Assembly (NCBI GenBank): GCA_937980205.1
Contig: CALJKW010000007.1
Coordinates: 1-64,000 of the forward strand
Reading direction: 5' to 3'
DNA: 64,000 bases
DNA from: an uncultured Myxococcales bacterium
GTDB lineage: Bacteria > Myxococcota > Myxococcia > Myxococcales > Myxococcaceae
Shown here: in pieces, positions 8,985-17,530 of the stretch
How positions within the stretch are numbered: the stretch's first letter is position 1
How the letters are laid out: every line of letters starts with the position of its first letter
Position numbers and translations under genes: made by a program
The notes under the pieces: model-generated
What the model was told of the DNA's origin: nothing
Databases searched by the model: none
What the model saw: only the letters and a program-made list of their open reading frames with translations

Positions 8985-9824
8985 TCAGAGCCCGAACGTG
9001 TCCTGCAGCGGCGGCTCCCGCAGCGCGGCGATCATCCCCTCGTTGATCCACGAGCCGATCGCCTGAAACGCCGCGTGGGCCGCATCGTCCCCGCGACCGG
9101 CGAACCGCTCGCACACCATCGCCACCGTCGCGCGCGCCTGCACCGCCTCGAGCGCCTGAAACTCGTCCTCGGCGACGGTGACGTGAAAGACGTCGAAGCC
9201 CTTTCTCCACACGATCAGCCGCTCGGGCCCGACCGCCGGCGCGGGCGCCGGCTCGTTCTTCTCGAGCGCCTGCCACAGCGCATCGACGGCGTGGGCGGTC
9301 TCCAGCAGCCGCAGCGACGGCACGAACTGCATCCACGACGCGGTGAAGCGCTCGGGGCCGAGCTGCTGAATCGTCTCCGGCTCGACGGGCGTGAAGCTGT
9401 CGGCCACGAACGCCTCGCTGCGCGCCCACTCGAGCTCGGCGAGGTCGGCGAGATCGGGCCGCTCGAGCGGCTGCGTCCGCAGCCACGCCGCGAACCCGTG
9501 GCCCAGCCGCGCCAGCGAGTGGTGCGTCGACGGCACCGCGGCGACGTACTGCTTCACCAGCGCCGGGAACTTCTCCGCCCCGAGCAGCCTCGCCGTGTGC
9601 GGCACGTCCTCGATCAGCGCGTCGTGCGTCCGCGCCTCGTACATGCCGGCGTAGATCTGCAGGCGCCAGTCGTCGACGCCCTCGGGCCCCGGCTTGCCCT
9701 CCACGATGCGCTCGAACACCTCGCGCTGCAGCTTCGCGAGCGGAGCCTCGGGCGGCGGCGGCGCGGGCGCCGGCTCGGCGGGCGGCGGCTCTTCGACCTT
9801 CTTCTTCCGTCCGAAGGGCCACAT
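8985..9824 (-). CDS. bufC: BufC/HvfC-type DUF2063 protein
   Basis: 279 residues. A short basic start (MWPFGRKKKVEE) and a Pro/Ala linker precede the DUF2063/HvfC N-terminal helical domain (about 30-140: REVFERIVEG, YAGMYEARTHDAL), then a C-terminal domain with VWRKGFDVFHV. Family members act with the DUF692 enzyme on ribosomal copper-binding peptides, probably by presenting the precursor or the metal. It lies 3 bases behind bufB, in the same transcript. Confidence 0.85.
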   Translation of the reverse strand: MWPFGRKKKVEEPPPAEPAPAPPPPEAPLAKLQREVFERIVEGKPGPEGVDDWRLQIYAGMYEARTHDALIEDVPHTARLLGAEKFPALVKQYVAAVPSTHHSLARLGHGFAAWLRTQPLERPDLADLAELEWARSEAFVADSFTPVEPETIQQLGPERFTASWMQFVPSLRLLETAHAVDALWQALEKNEPAPAPAVGPERLIVWRKGFDVFHVTVAEDEFQALEAVQARATVAMVCERFAGRGDDAAHAAFQAIGSWINEGMIAALREPPLQDTFGL

Positions 9825-9827
9825 CGG

Positions 9828-10691
9828 TCAGACGCCCAGCATCGCCTTCTCGGCCTCGGCGTTCGCGCGCTCGAACGTCTCGTACTCGAGCGTGCGCGCC
9901 TTCTCGCTCTCGGCGAGCAGCGTCTCGAGGTCGGGGACTCCGGTGTCCCACTCGACCAGCGTCGGCACGCGGCCGAGCCTCTCGATCGCGTACGCGTAGA
10001 GCTGCCACACCGGCTCGATGATGTGGCCCTCGTGGGTGTCGATGAGGATGTCGCCGCGATCGAGGTGGCCGGCGAGGTGGAACTGGGCGACGTGCTCGAC
10101 CGGCATCGCGTCGATGAACGTCTTCGGGTCGAAGCCGTGGTTCTTCGCGCTGACGTAGACGTTGTTGAGGTCGAGCAGGATGCCGCAGTCCGCCCGCCGC
10201 GCGACCTCGGCGGTGAAGTCGGCCTCGCTCATCGTCGAGCTGGGGAACGTCATGTAGCTGGAGACGTTCTCCAGCACGAGCTGCCTCCCGAGCCGGTCCT
10301 GCACCTGCTTCACGCGCTCGACCACGTGCGCGAGCGCCTCTTCGTTGAACGGCAGCGGCAACAGGTCGTGCGAGTAGCGGCCCTTGTGCCGGCCCCAGCA
10401 CAGGTGGTCGGACACGTACGCCGGCTGAACGCGATCGACGAGCTCCTTCCACTCCTTCAGGTACCGCTCGTCGAGCGCGTCGACCGAGCCGATGCCGAGC
10501 GAGACTCCGTGCAGCACGACGGGGCGATCGGCGCGGACCTTGTCGAGCACCGCGAGCGGCCGCCCGCCGGTGCCCATGAAGTTCTCGGAGATCGCCTCGA
10601 CCCAGTCGACCTTCGGCTGCGCCTCGAGGAACTCGCCGTAGTGGCGGGGCCGCAAACCGATGCCGTGACCGAGCTCGACGCGAGGGAACAT
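9828..10691 (-). CDS. bufB: BufB multinuclear iron-dependent oxidase (MNIO, DUF692)
   Basis: 287 residues, a complete TIM-barrel of the DUF692/MNIO family. Visible hallmarks are GHGIGLRPRHY at the start, WVEAISENFM, VLHGVSLGIGS, YVSDHLCWG, LENVSSYM, LLDLNNVYVSAKNH, FHLAGH and VEWDTGVP, holding the conserved His, Glu, Asp and Asn iron ligands. Enzymes of this family convert cysteines of partner peptides to oxazolone- or thiooxazole-type metal-binding groups. The likely substrate is the BufA2 precursor 116 bases upstream. Confidence 0.93.
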   Translation of the reverse strand: MFPRVELGHGIGLRPRHYGEFLEAQPKVDWVEAISENFMGTGGRPLAVLDKVRADRPVVLHGVSLGIGSVDALDERYLKEWKELVDRVQPAYVSDHLCWGRHKGRYSHDLLPLPFNEEALAHVVERVKQVQDRLGRQLVLENVSSYMTFPSSTMSEADFTAEVARRADCGILLDLNNVYVSAKNHGFDPKTFIDAMPVEHVAQFHLAGHLDRGDILIDTHEGHIIEPVWQLYAYAIERLGRVPTLVEWDTGVPDLETLLAESEKARTLEYETFERANAEAEKAMLGV

Positions 10692-10747
10692 CCTTCGACC
10701 CGTTTAACATCTCCTTCAGCGGCGCCGTGATCGCTTCAGACGTACGA

Positions 10748-10780
10748 AAGCCCGGCGACCTGCGAGAGGGCACCGGGCTT
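10748..10780 (-). terminator. 8-bp hairpin between bufA2 and bufB
   Basis: Perfect inverted repeat aagcccgg (10748-10755) / ccgggctt (10773-10780) with a 17-base loop, in the only gap of the buf operon. There is no long T-run behind it, so it is at best a leaky terminator or an mRNA-stabilising 3' hairpin for the short bufA2 message. Either would make precursor transcripts exceed enzyme transcripts. Confidence 0.55.
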
Positions 10781-10807
10781 CGGCTCCTTCCAAAGCTGCG
10801 GAGGAGG

Positions 10808-11116
10808 TTACTTCTTCGCGGGCGCCTTCTCGTCCTTCTTCGGCGCCTCGGCGACCACCGTGCCGCCCTTGGTCTTGCAGTCGGCCTCGGTCATCGCCTG
10901 CACGCCCTTGCCCTTGCACTCGTTTTTGCCCGCACACGCGTTGCTCGCGCCGGCACAGGCGCCCTTGCCCTTGCACTCGTTGACGCCGGTGCACTTCACG
11001 TTGCCGGCCGCGGCCTTCGTGTCCTTCGCGGGAGCCTTCGCATCGGCCGCGTACGCGCCGAACGCAAACAGCGAGGCAACGGCGGAAGCGATCATCGTGC
11101 CCTTCATGTTCTTCAT
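10808..11116 (-). CDS. bufA2: BufA2-type bufferin precursor peptide
   Basis: 102 residues. The leader MKNMKGTMIASAVASLFAFGAYAAD is a Sec signal peptide, followed by an Ala/Lys linker. The core has six Cys (42, 48, 54, 61, 67, 80) in two copies of CxGxNECKGKG and ends with ADCKTKGGT, a pattern typical of BufA2 bufferin precursors, which bind copper in the periplasm after modification of their Cys by a DUF692 enzyme. The C-tail is Lys/Ala-rich. Followed in the same direction by bufB and bufC. No DoxX-type bufD gene lies next to it. Confidence 0.88.
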   Translation of the reverse strand: MKNMKGTMIASAVASLFAFGAYAADAKAPAKDTKAAAGNVKCTGVNECKGKGACAGASNACAGKNECKGKGVQAMTEADCKTKGGTVVAEAPKKDEKAPAKK

Positions 11117-11156
11117 GTGAACGACCCCCTGACGGGTTTGGAGTGGAGGCGCCGAT

Positions 11157-12746
11157 CTACTTCATCGACCGCCGCCGAAGGACTTTTTTCCAGATGTTCG
11201 GAGTCAGCGCGAAGTACACGATCCCGAACACGCCCACGACGATCGGCGCCACCAGCAACGGGCTGAGCTGCGGCGCAGGCAAGAGCAGCCCGCCGGGCTC
11301 CGCCGTGATCGCCGCGCCGAAGCGCACCGACAGCGCGAACTTCACACAGGCCGCGGCGAGCCCCGCCGCGAGGGCCGCGCCCCACAGGTGCGCGATGCGC
11401 GTGAGGCGGACGCCGACGTCCCCGAGGTGAGCTCCGAGCGCGCGGCGCAGCGCGAGGTACTCGGCCCACGCCGCGATGCCCGAGGCCGCCGCGATGCCGG
11501 CGACCGCGATGTGCTGGGGGACTCCGAGCAGCGCGGGCAGCTGCGTGACCGCCGCCGCCGCCAGCCCCGCGGAGATCACCACGCGCATGACCGCGAACTT
11601 CAGCGGCGTCTTCGTGTCCTTGAGCGCGAAGAACGCCGACGAGTACAGCCGGCCCTGCGTCGACGCGGTGAGCCCGACCGCCGAGCCGACGAGCACGTAC
11701 CAGGCGACGCGGGTGTCGGCGGCCTTGAAGTGCCCCGACTCGAGCAGCGGCGCCGCGATGACGTCACCGAGGAAGAGGAACGCCGCGGCCGAGGGGATCA
11801 CCAGGAACACGAGCCGCTCGAGGCCCGCCTGCAGCCGCGCCTTCAGCGCGTCCTTGCGGGTCGCCGCGTCCTCCGACATCGCCGGCAGCTCGCTCGCCGA
11901 GATCGCCATGCCGAACAGCGACACCGGCAGCATGGAGATCGTCTGCGTGTGGAAGAGGATCGCGCCCGCGCGCTCGCCCGCGAACGAGGCCCAGATCTGA
12001 TCGAGGAACGACGAGATCTGCACGACGCCGCGCGCGGTGACCGCGGGGCCGAAGCTCTTGAACACCTGCCGCACGTGCTCGTTCTTCAGGCTCACCGACG
12101 GCCGGAAGCGGCCGAGCAGCTTCAGGGTGAGCGGCACCTGCACCAGAAACTGCACGACGCCGCCGGCGACGACGCCCAGCGCGATCATCACGACGTCCGA
12201 CTGCCAGAGCAGCAGCGCGCCGATGATGCAGACGTTCCACAGCACCGGAGCGGCGTACGAGAGGAAGAAGCGCCGGTGGCTGTTGAGCACGCCGAGGCAC
12301 CAGGCCGACAGCACCAGCACGCCGGTCGCCGGGAAGAAGAGCCGTACGAGCGTCGTCATCAGCTCGCGCGTCTCGGGCGCGAAGCCGGGCGCGAGCAGCG
12401 TCACGAGCAGCGGCGCCGCGAGGATGCCGACGGCCACGAGCACGGCGTTCGCGACGCAGAGCAGCCCGAAGACCGCGCCGGCGACGAGCTGCGCCGACTC
12501 CTCGTCCTTCTTCGCGCGCAGGCCGGCGTAGACGGGGATGAACGAGGCCGACAGCACGCCCTCGCCGAGCATGTTCTGCAGGAAGTTGGGGATGCGCAGC
12601 GCCGCGAGGAACGCCGCGCCGGCGGGCGTGGTGCCGAAGTAGTGGGCGAGCAGCCGCTGCCGCACGAGGCCGAGCAGCCGCGAGAGGAGGATGCCGGCTC
12701 CCACCACCGCGGCGCCGCGGCCGCTGCTCTGCTTCTCGTCCGGCAT
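11157..12746 (-). CDS. murJ: lipid II flippase MurJ
   Basis: 529 residues, about 14 membrane helices. The start (ILLSRLLGLVRQRLLAHYFG) and AALRIPNFLQNMLGEG are the family signature, and SASFIPVYAGLRAKKD follows. MurJ moves lipid-linked peptidoglycan precursors across the inner membrane. Length matches the family (about 510-530). It is divergent from a small coiled-coil gene with only 36 bases between the two start codons, so the promoters overlap. It reads towards the buf operon but is separated by about 40 bases. Confidence 0.95.
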   Translation of the reverse strand: MPDEKQSSGRGAAVVGAGILLSRLLGLVRQRLLAHYFGTTPAGAAFLAALRIPNFLQNMLGEGVLSASFIPVYAGLRAKKDEESAQLVAGAVFGLLCVANAVLVAVGILAAPLLVTLLAPGFAPETRELMTTLVRLFFPATGVLVLSAWCLGVLNSHRRFFLSYAAPVLWNVCIIGALLLWQSDVVMIALGVVAGGVVQFLVQVPLTLKLLGRFRPSVSLKNEHVRQVFKSFGPAVTARGVVQISSFLDQIWASFAGERAGAILFHTQTISMLPVSLFGMAISASELPAMSEDAATRKDALKARLQAGLERLVFLVIPSAAAFLFLGDVIAAPLLESGHFKAADTRVAWYVLVGSAVGLTASTQGRLYSSAFFALKDTKTPLKFAVMRVVISAGLAAAAVTQLPALLGVPQHIAVAGIAAASGIAAWAEYLALRRALGAHLGDVGVRLTRIAHLWGAALAAGLAAACVKFALSVRFGAAITAEPGGLLLPAPQLSPLLVAPIVVGVFGIVYFALTPNIWKKVLRRRSMK

Positions 12747-12782
12747 CGTTGAGGCGCGCCACTTTCAACTATGGTGCCGTGC

Positions 12783-13085
12783 ATGGCCACCAAGATCGAC
12801 GAGGCAAAGGCGTCACGAGCGGAGCGCTGGGCGAAGTACCGCGAGTACCTCGATGGCCTGGAAGATCACCTCACGGCCGACTCGGACCTCAAGCCGGGCT
12901 CGCGGGCCTTCACCAGGCTCAAGGAGCTGTCCGACCGCCTCGCCGAGGTGCAGGAGAGCGACTTCCAGGCGAAGCAGCTCAAGCAGGAGATCGACCGTGC
13001 CCTGGCGAGCGCGGGCGGAGCAGCGGGAGGCCTGGTGGAAGCATTCAAAGGCATGGCCCGCTCGGACGAGGACAAGTTCGAGTAG
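12783..13085 (+). CDS. small helical protein of unknown function
   Basis: 100 residues from the ATG at 12783 (MATKIDEAKASRAERW); an ATG at 12771 would add four residues. It is highly charged and helical, with heptad-like Leu spacing over about residues 25-75 (LKELSDRLAEVQESDFQAKQ), so probably a coiled coil. No signal peptide or membrane segment. No family recognised. Divergent from murJ. Confidence 0.6.
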   Translation: MATKIDEAKASRAERWAKYREYLDGLEDHLTADSDLKPGSRAFTRLKELSDRLAEVQESDFQAKQLKQEIDRALASAGGAAGGLVEAFKGMARSDEDKFE

Positions 13086-13155
13086 CGCGAGCCATTCCCA
13101 AAGCGCTTTCCCTTGGCCGCTCCCCTGACCTTCCCCTTCTTCCGTCGCGCTTGAA

Positions 13156-13174
13156 CTTGCCCTTGCCCTTGCCC
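13156..13174. repeat. TTGCCC tandem hexamers in C/T-rich spacer
   Basis: Three adjacent ttgccc hexamers (13157-13174) in the C/T-rich 13086-13232 spacer between a small gene and the sigma-54 response regulator. On the minus strand this reads GGGCAA repeats and with neighbouring G-runs could form a quadruplex. No promoter was convincing in the spacer. Confidence 0.5.
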
Positions 13175-13232
13175 AGCCAACTCAACGGCGCAAGACCTTG
13201 ACGCGAACCCCCATCACAGCGAAACCGAACCA

Positions 13233-14618
13233 GTGGCAAGAGTCCTCGTCGTCGACGACGAAGTAAACCTCCGCAAAGTCCTCGCAGCCATGCTGCGCAA
13301 AGAGGGCTACGAGGTCGCGGTCGCCGCCGACGGAGAGCAGGCCCTCGCCGACCTCGAGAAGAACGGCGCCGACGTGGTGGTCACCGATCTGGTGATGCCG
13401 AAGGTCGGCGGCATGGAGATCCTCAAGTCCATCAACGCCTCGCAGCCCGACGTGCCGGTGATCATCATCACCGCGCACGGCACGGTCGACAGCGCGGTCG
13501 AGGCCATCAAGCTCGGGGCCTTCGACTACATCACCAAGCCCTTCGAGCAGGCCGAGATCCAGGCGGTCGTCGCGAAGGCGGCGCGCACGCACGCGGCGAA
13601 CCAGCAGAACGTCAAGGCCGACGGCCGCACGCGCGCCTCGATCATCGGCGAGTCGCCGCAGATGCAGGACATCTTCAAGATCATCGACAAGGTCGCCGAC
13701 ACGCCGTCGACGGTCCTCATCACCGGCGAGTCCGGCACCGGCAAAGAGCTCATCGCGACCGCGCTGCACGACGGCTCCTCGCGCCGTGACAAGCCGCTCA
13801 TCAAGATCAACTGCGCCGCGATCCCCAAAGACCTGATGGAGTCCGAGCTCTTCGGCTACGAGCGCGGCGCCTTCACCGGCGCGGTGACCAGCAAGCCCGG
13901 CCGCTTCGAGCTCGCCGACGGAGGCACCCTCTTCCTCGACGAGATCGCCGAGATCCCCGTCGAGATGCAGGTGAAGCTGTTGCGCGCGCTGCAGGAGAGC
14001 GAGTTCGAGCGCGTCGGCGGCATCAAGACCACGCGCGTCGACGTCCGCCTCGTCGCCGCCACGAACCGCGACCTGCACAAAGAGGTCGACTCGGGCTCGT
14101 TCAGAAAAGACCTCTACTACCGGCTCAACGTCGTGCCGATCGTGCTGCCTCCGCTGCGCGAGCGCAAAGGCGACATCCCCAGGCTCGTCGAGCACTTCGT
14201 CGAGAAGTACAACAAGCGCCTCAACAAGAAGATCGAGGGGGTCTCCGACGACGCGCTCTCCGTGCTTCAGGCGTGGCCCTGGCCCGGCAACATCCGCGAG
14301 CTCGAGAACCTGATGGAGCGCGTGATCGTCTTCGCCGACGGCCCCGAGATCACCTCGAAAGATCTGCCCGAGCCCGTCCGCGGCGGAACGCCTCAGTCCG
14401 CGCCCGCGACCGACGGCGCCGCCACACCGTCGGTCGGCGCGCTCAAGGACATCGTTCGCCAGGAGACCGCGAAGGTCGAGAAGGACCTCATCGTGAAGGC
14501 CCTCGAAGAGACGCAGGGCAACGTCACGCGCGCCGCGAAGCTGCTGCAGATCTCGCGCAAGTCGCTGCAGACCAAGATGAAGGAGTTCGGGCTGCGCGAC
14601 GACGAGCCCGAAGAGTAA
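13233..14618 (+). CDS. NtrC-family sigma-54 response regulator
   Basis: 461 residues. Receiver domain 1-115 with acidic pair D8/D9, phosphorylation site D52 (VVVTDLVMP) and the late Lys in YITKPF. AAA+ domain about 140-370 with Walker A GESGTGKE, the sigma-54 contact loop GAFTGA, Walker B GGTLFLDEIAE and the arginine-finger region. Fis-type helix-turn-helix at the C-end (GNVTRAAKLLQISRKSL). It activates sigma-54 promoters after phosphorylation. No histidine kinase lies beside it, so it is an orphan in this window. Start GTG chosen because MARVLVVDDE is the family start. Confidence 0.95.
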   Translation: MARVLVVDDEVNLRKVLAAMLRKEGYEVAVAADGEQALADLEKNGADVVVTDLVMPKVGGMEILKSINASQPDVPVIIITAHGTVDSAVEAIKLGAFDYITKPFEQAEIQAVVAKAARTHAANQQNVKADGRTRASIIGESPQMQDIFKIIDKVADTPSTVLITGESGTGKELIATALHDGSSRRDKPLIKINCAAIPKDLMESELFGYERGAFTGAVTSKPGRFELADGGTLFLDEIAEIPVEMQVKLLRALQESEFERVGGIKTTRVDVRLVAATNRDLHKEVDSGSFRKDLYYRLNVVPIVLPPLRERKGDIPRLVEHFVEKYNKRLNKKIEGVSDDALSVLQAWPWPGNIRELENLMERVIVFADGPEITSKDLPEPVRGGTPQSAPATDGAATPSVGALKDIVRQETAKVEKDLIVKALEETQGNVTRAAKLLQISRKSLQTKMKEFGLRDDEPEE

Positions 14619-14630
14619 GACGAGCGCACC

Positions 14631-15104
14631 ATGCGCTCCTTCTCGCTCTGTCTCATTCTCGCCACGGCGGCCTGTGGCAGCTCGGCGCCGTCGTCGTGCC
14701 AGACCGCCACGACGTGTGCGTGCGGCTCCGGCACGTGCAACCTCTCGTCGGGAGACAACACCAACGCGACGTGCACGAACACCGCGACCTGCAGCGGCAC
14801 GCTCGGGGGCGGCTCGAACGTCAGCTGCGCGAACAGCTCGGTGTGCGACCTCGTGGTGAACGGTCCGGTGAACGCGACGTGCGCGAACACCGCGAACTGC
14901 AGCATCGACGGCACCGGCGGCAGCGCGATGTCGTGCAGCAACGCGTCCGAGTGCGACCTCGAGTGCAAGGGCGGCGGCGTCTGCACGCTCACCTGCGCCG
15001 AGAGCGCGAAGTGCCGGTGCCAGGGCGACTGCACCATGACGTGCGCGACCGGCTCGGTGCAGACGTGCCCCGATGGGCGCAAGGTCTGCAACCGGAGCTG
15101 CTGA
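14631..15104 (+). CDS. Cys-repeat lipoprotein
   Basis: 157 residues. MRSFSLCLILATAACGSS is a lipoprotein signal with lipobox TAAC. The mature part is a run of near-repeats of about 20-25 residues, each with paired Cys: NATCTNTATC, NVSCANSSVC, NATCANTANC, AMSCSNASEC, TLTCAESAKC, then TMTC. Asn/Thr/Ser dominate between the Cys. Such ladders form beta-helix or EGF-like disulfide stacks on the surface in myxobacteria; the function is unknown. It sits 12 bases behind the sigma-54 regulator and may share its transcript. Confidence 0.7.
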   Translation: MRSFSLCLILATAACGSSAPSSCQTATTCACGSGTCNLSSGDNTNATCTNTATCSGTLGGGSNVSCANSSVCDLVVNGPVNATCANTANCSIDGTGGSAMSCSNASECDLECKGGGVCTLTCAESAKCRCQGDCTMTCATGSVQTCPDGRKVCNRSC

Positions 15105-15142
15105 ACTATTTTTGCAACAGGGCTGTTGCGGTCCTAGCTTCC

Positions 15143-16153
15143 ATGCTCATGCCTGATGAGAAGAAGAGTCCGGTTCCGGCCCTGGTCATCACTGCCGCGA
15201 TCGTCGGCGCCGTCTCCGGAGGGCTCTACTGGTGGAAGCACCCCACCCGTGCCGCAGAGACCGCCGAGCCCGCGCCGGCCGCGGCCGCCGTGGCGCCGTC
15301 CGCCGCGGCTCCGGCGACGCCCGTCGCCGAGGCCGCCCCGCTGCCGCCGAACCTCAAGGCCTTCACCGTTCAGATCCGCGGCGCGCTCGAGTCGAGCATC
15401 GTCGACGAGGTCGGCAAGACGGTCGGCGCGCCGCTGACGCAGGTCGTGAACCGTACGCTGGTGTGGTGGGTGCGCGTGCCCGCGGATCTGGTGAAGGGCG
15501 ACACGCTCTCCGTGGTCTACGAGACGCGCGAGAACGCCGAGCCGCTCGTGCACGCGGTCCGCTTCGCGAGCGGGAAGCTGGGCAAGACGTTCGAGGCCTA
15601 CCGCTTCCACGCGCAGGGCGAGAAGTACCCGCACTTCTACGACGCCGACGGCGTGCAGCTCGAGCTGCAGCTGGTCGACGGCCCGCTCGACGAGTGGGAG
15701 CAGATCACCTCGCTGCTCAAAGACGGCCGCAAGCACCAGGGCGTCGACTTCAAGTGCCCGAACGGCACGCCGGTGAAGGCCACCTTCGACGGAGTCATCG
15801 CGCGCAAGACGTGGGCGTTCGGCCGCAACGGCAACTCGCTCGACATCCAGGAGGTCGGCGGCAAGGGCCGTCACGCGCTCTACCTGCACCTGTCGGATCT
15901 GCCGAAGACGGCGGTCGTGGGCGCGCGGGTGAAGAAGGGCGACGTCATCGCGGCGAGCGGCAACACCGGCCACTCGTTCGCGCCGCACCTGCACTACCAG
16001 CTCGCCGATTCCGCCGGGAAGGTCATCGACCCGTTCGAGAGCCACAAGACGATGCACGCGGCGCTCGACATGAAGCAGAAGCCCCAGCTCGACGCCGAGG
16101 TCGCGCGCTTCAAGAAGCTGTTCGGCAGCGACCCCGTCGCCGGCAGCCGGTAG
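15143..16153 (+). CDS. M23-family peptidase with N-terminal membrane anchor
   Basis: 336 residues from the ATG at 15143 (a second ATG is at 15149). One membrane helix (about 12-32: PALVITAAIVGAVSGGLYWW) precedes an Ala/Pro linker, a beta domain (about 70-190) and an M23 LytM domain with ligands in HQGVDF, YLHLSDL and HLHYQL; the last motif HSFAPHLHYQ matches active M23 enzymes, so zinc-dependent cleavage of peptidoglycan cross-links is plausible. Periplasmic. Followed by a strong hairpin terminator. Confidence 0.85.
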   Translation: MLMPDEKKSPVPALVITAAIVGAVSGGLYWWKHPTRAAETAEPAPAAAAVAPSAAAPATPVAEAAPLPPNLKAFTVQIRGALESSIVDEVGKTVGAPLTQVVNRTLVWWVRVPADLVKGDTLSVVYETRENAEPLVHAVRFASGKLGKTFEAYRFHAQGEKYPHFYDADGVQLELQLVDGPLDEWEQITSLLKDGRKHQGVDFKCPNGTPVKATFDGVIARKTWAFGRNGNSLDIQEVGGKGRHALYLHLSDLPKTAVVGARVKKGDVIAASGNTGHSFAPHLHYQLADSAGKVIDPFESHKTMHAALDMKQKPQLDAEVARFKKLFGSDPVAGSR

Positions 16154-16156
16154 CGG

Positions 16157-16179
16157 AAAAAGGGGCCTGGCCCCTTTTT
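16157..16179 (+). terminator. stop-adjacent palindromic terminator
   Basis: Nine-bp perfect stem aaaaagggg (16157-16165) / cccctt... (16171-16179), loop of 5 bases, ending in a T5 run, three bases after the M23 stop codon. This is one of a family of related stop-adjacent hairpins also found near 35652, 49553 and 49615. Confidence 0.85.
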
Positions 16180-16231
16180 CGCCGTGCTCCGTTTCTTGAC
16201 CCCTTAGAACGCGGCAACTACGGTCCTTTCC

Positions 16232-17527
16232 GTGCGCCTGGTTGTGTCGCTCATCGTGTGCCTCGCCGCGAGCGCGCAGGCAGCAGAGATTACCCGCGTC
16301 GCCTCGTCGTTCGAGCCGAACGACCCGTTCGGGATGTTCGCGGACATCACCTACAACCTGACGCTCAACGACGCGAAGATCACGCGCGAGCACTACCAGC
16401 CGATGGCGGGCACGAACCTCGACGTCAGCGAGCTCCGCTACAAGATGCAGGAGCACCGCCTCGCCGCCGACGTCCACCTCGGCATCTTCCGCGACCTCGA
16501 GTTCCACTTCGGGCTCGGCTACGTCTTCTCGCAGGACCGCCAGTGGGGCTTCGCGAAGGGCACCGACGAGTCGAACAGCACCATCGTCAACAACTGCCTG
16601 AACCCCGACGGCTCACTCGTCTCCGCCGCCACCAACCCGCTCGGCGCCCGCGCCTGCACCACTCCGCGGTCCCTCTTCCCCATCACCAACGCCGACGGCG
16701 CCAGCAGCTACCGCAGCGGCCTCGGCGATCTCACGTTCGGCCTCGCGTGGGCCGTGCTCAACCAGAAGAAAGACGACACCGCCGCCACCTGGGTGCTGTC
16801 GTTCGACTACACCGCGCCCGTCGCCTCGGTCATCAACCCCTCGGTCCCCACGACCTCCAGCGACCGCGGGCCCGTCGGCGACAAGATCCACCGCTACAAG
16901 TTCTCGACGGCGATCAGCAAGCGCATCGGCTTCGCCGACCCGTACTTCTCGCTGCACTACACCCTGCCCTGGCAGTCGTCGGGCTTCTACACGAACTGCG
17001 ACGACCCCAGCCCCGACCGCCTCGGTATGCCGGGCAACTGCGGCCGCGAGGGCTTCTCGCGCGAGCAGACCGGCACGCAGGCGCCGCACGTCGGCGGCTT
17101 CATCTTCGGCTCCGAGTTCGCGATGTTCGAGTCGGCGAACAAGCACCAGAAGCTCGCGATCGATCTGCGCGGCATGGTCACCTACGTCTCCGAGGGCCGG
17201 TACTACAACGAGATGTCCGACCTCTTCGGCAAGCTGCTCTACACCGGCGACTACGTGAACGTCGCCGGCCGCTTCGGCCTCATCGGCCACGCCGCCGAGT
17301 TCATCCACCTCAAGGCGTACGTCGAGATGGGCTACAACACCGAGCACACGCTCACGAGCGAGAACATCGGCAGAGATCTCGACGGCAACGGCACCGTCGA
17401 CATCACCGCGAACCCGAACGAGGTCAGCCCGCTGTTCGACTACCGCATCGACCGCGTCGGCCGCCGCTTCCGCATCGAAGAGATGTTCGTCGTCCGCGCC
17501 ACCGTTCAGGCCTCGTTCAACTTCTGA
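16232..17527 (+). CDS. outer membrane beta-barrel protein of unknown function
   Basis: 431 residues from a GTG start (MRLVVSLIVCLAASAQAAE), a clean Sec signal. The rest is alternating polar/aromatic strands (YRSGLGDLTFGLAWAV, YKFSTAISKRIGF, YFSLHYTLPW) ending ATVQASFNF, the C-terminal Phe expected of outer-membrane barrels. A DLDGNGTVD calcium-type loop lies near 385. Two Cys pairs sit in loops. No specific transport family was recognised. It ends 3 bases before the rhomboid gene, so the two are probably cotranscribed. Confidence 0.7.
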   Translation: MRLVVSLIVCLAASAQAAEITRVASSFEPNDPFGMFADITYNLTLNDAKITREHYQPMAGTNLDVSELRYKMQEHRLAADVHLGIFRDLEFHFGLGYVFSQDRQWGFAKGTDESNSTIVNNCLNPDGSLVSAATNPLGARACTTPRSLFPITNADGASSYRSGLGDLTFGLAWAVLNQKKDDTAATWVLSFDYTAPVASVINPSVPTTSSDRGPVGDKIHRYKFSTAISKRIGFADPYFSLHYTLPWQSSGFYTNCDDPSPDRLGMPGNCGREGFSREQTGTQAPHVGGFIFGSEFAMFESANKHQKLAIDLRGMVTYVSEGRYYNEMSDLFGKLLYTGDYVNVAGRFGLIGHAAEFIHLKAYVEMGYNTEHTLTSENIGRDLDGNGTVDITANPNEVSPLFDYRIDRVGRRFRIEEMFVVRATVQASFNF

Positions 17528-17530
17528 ACG

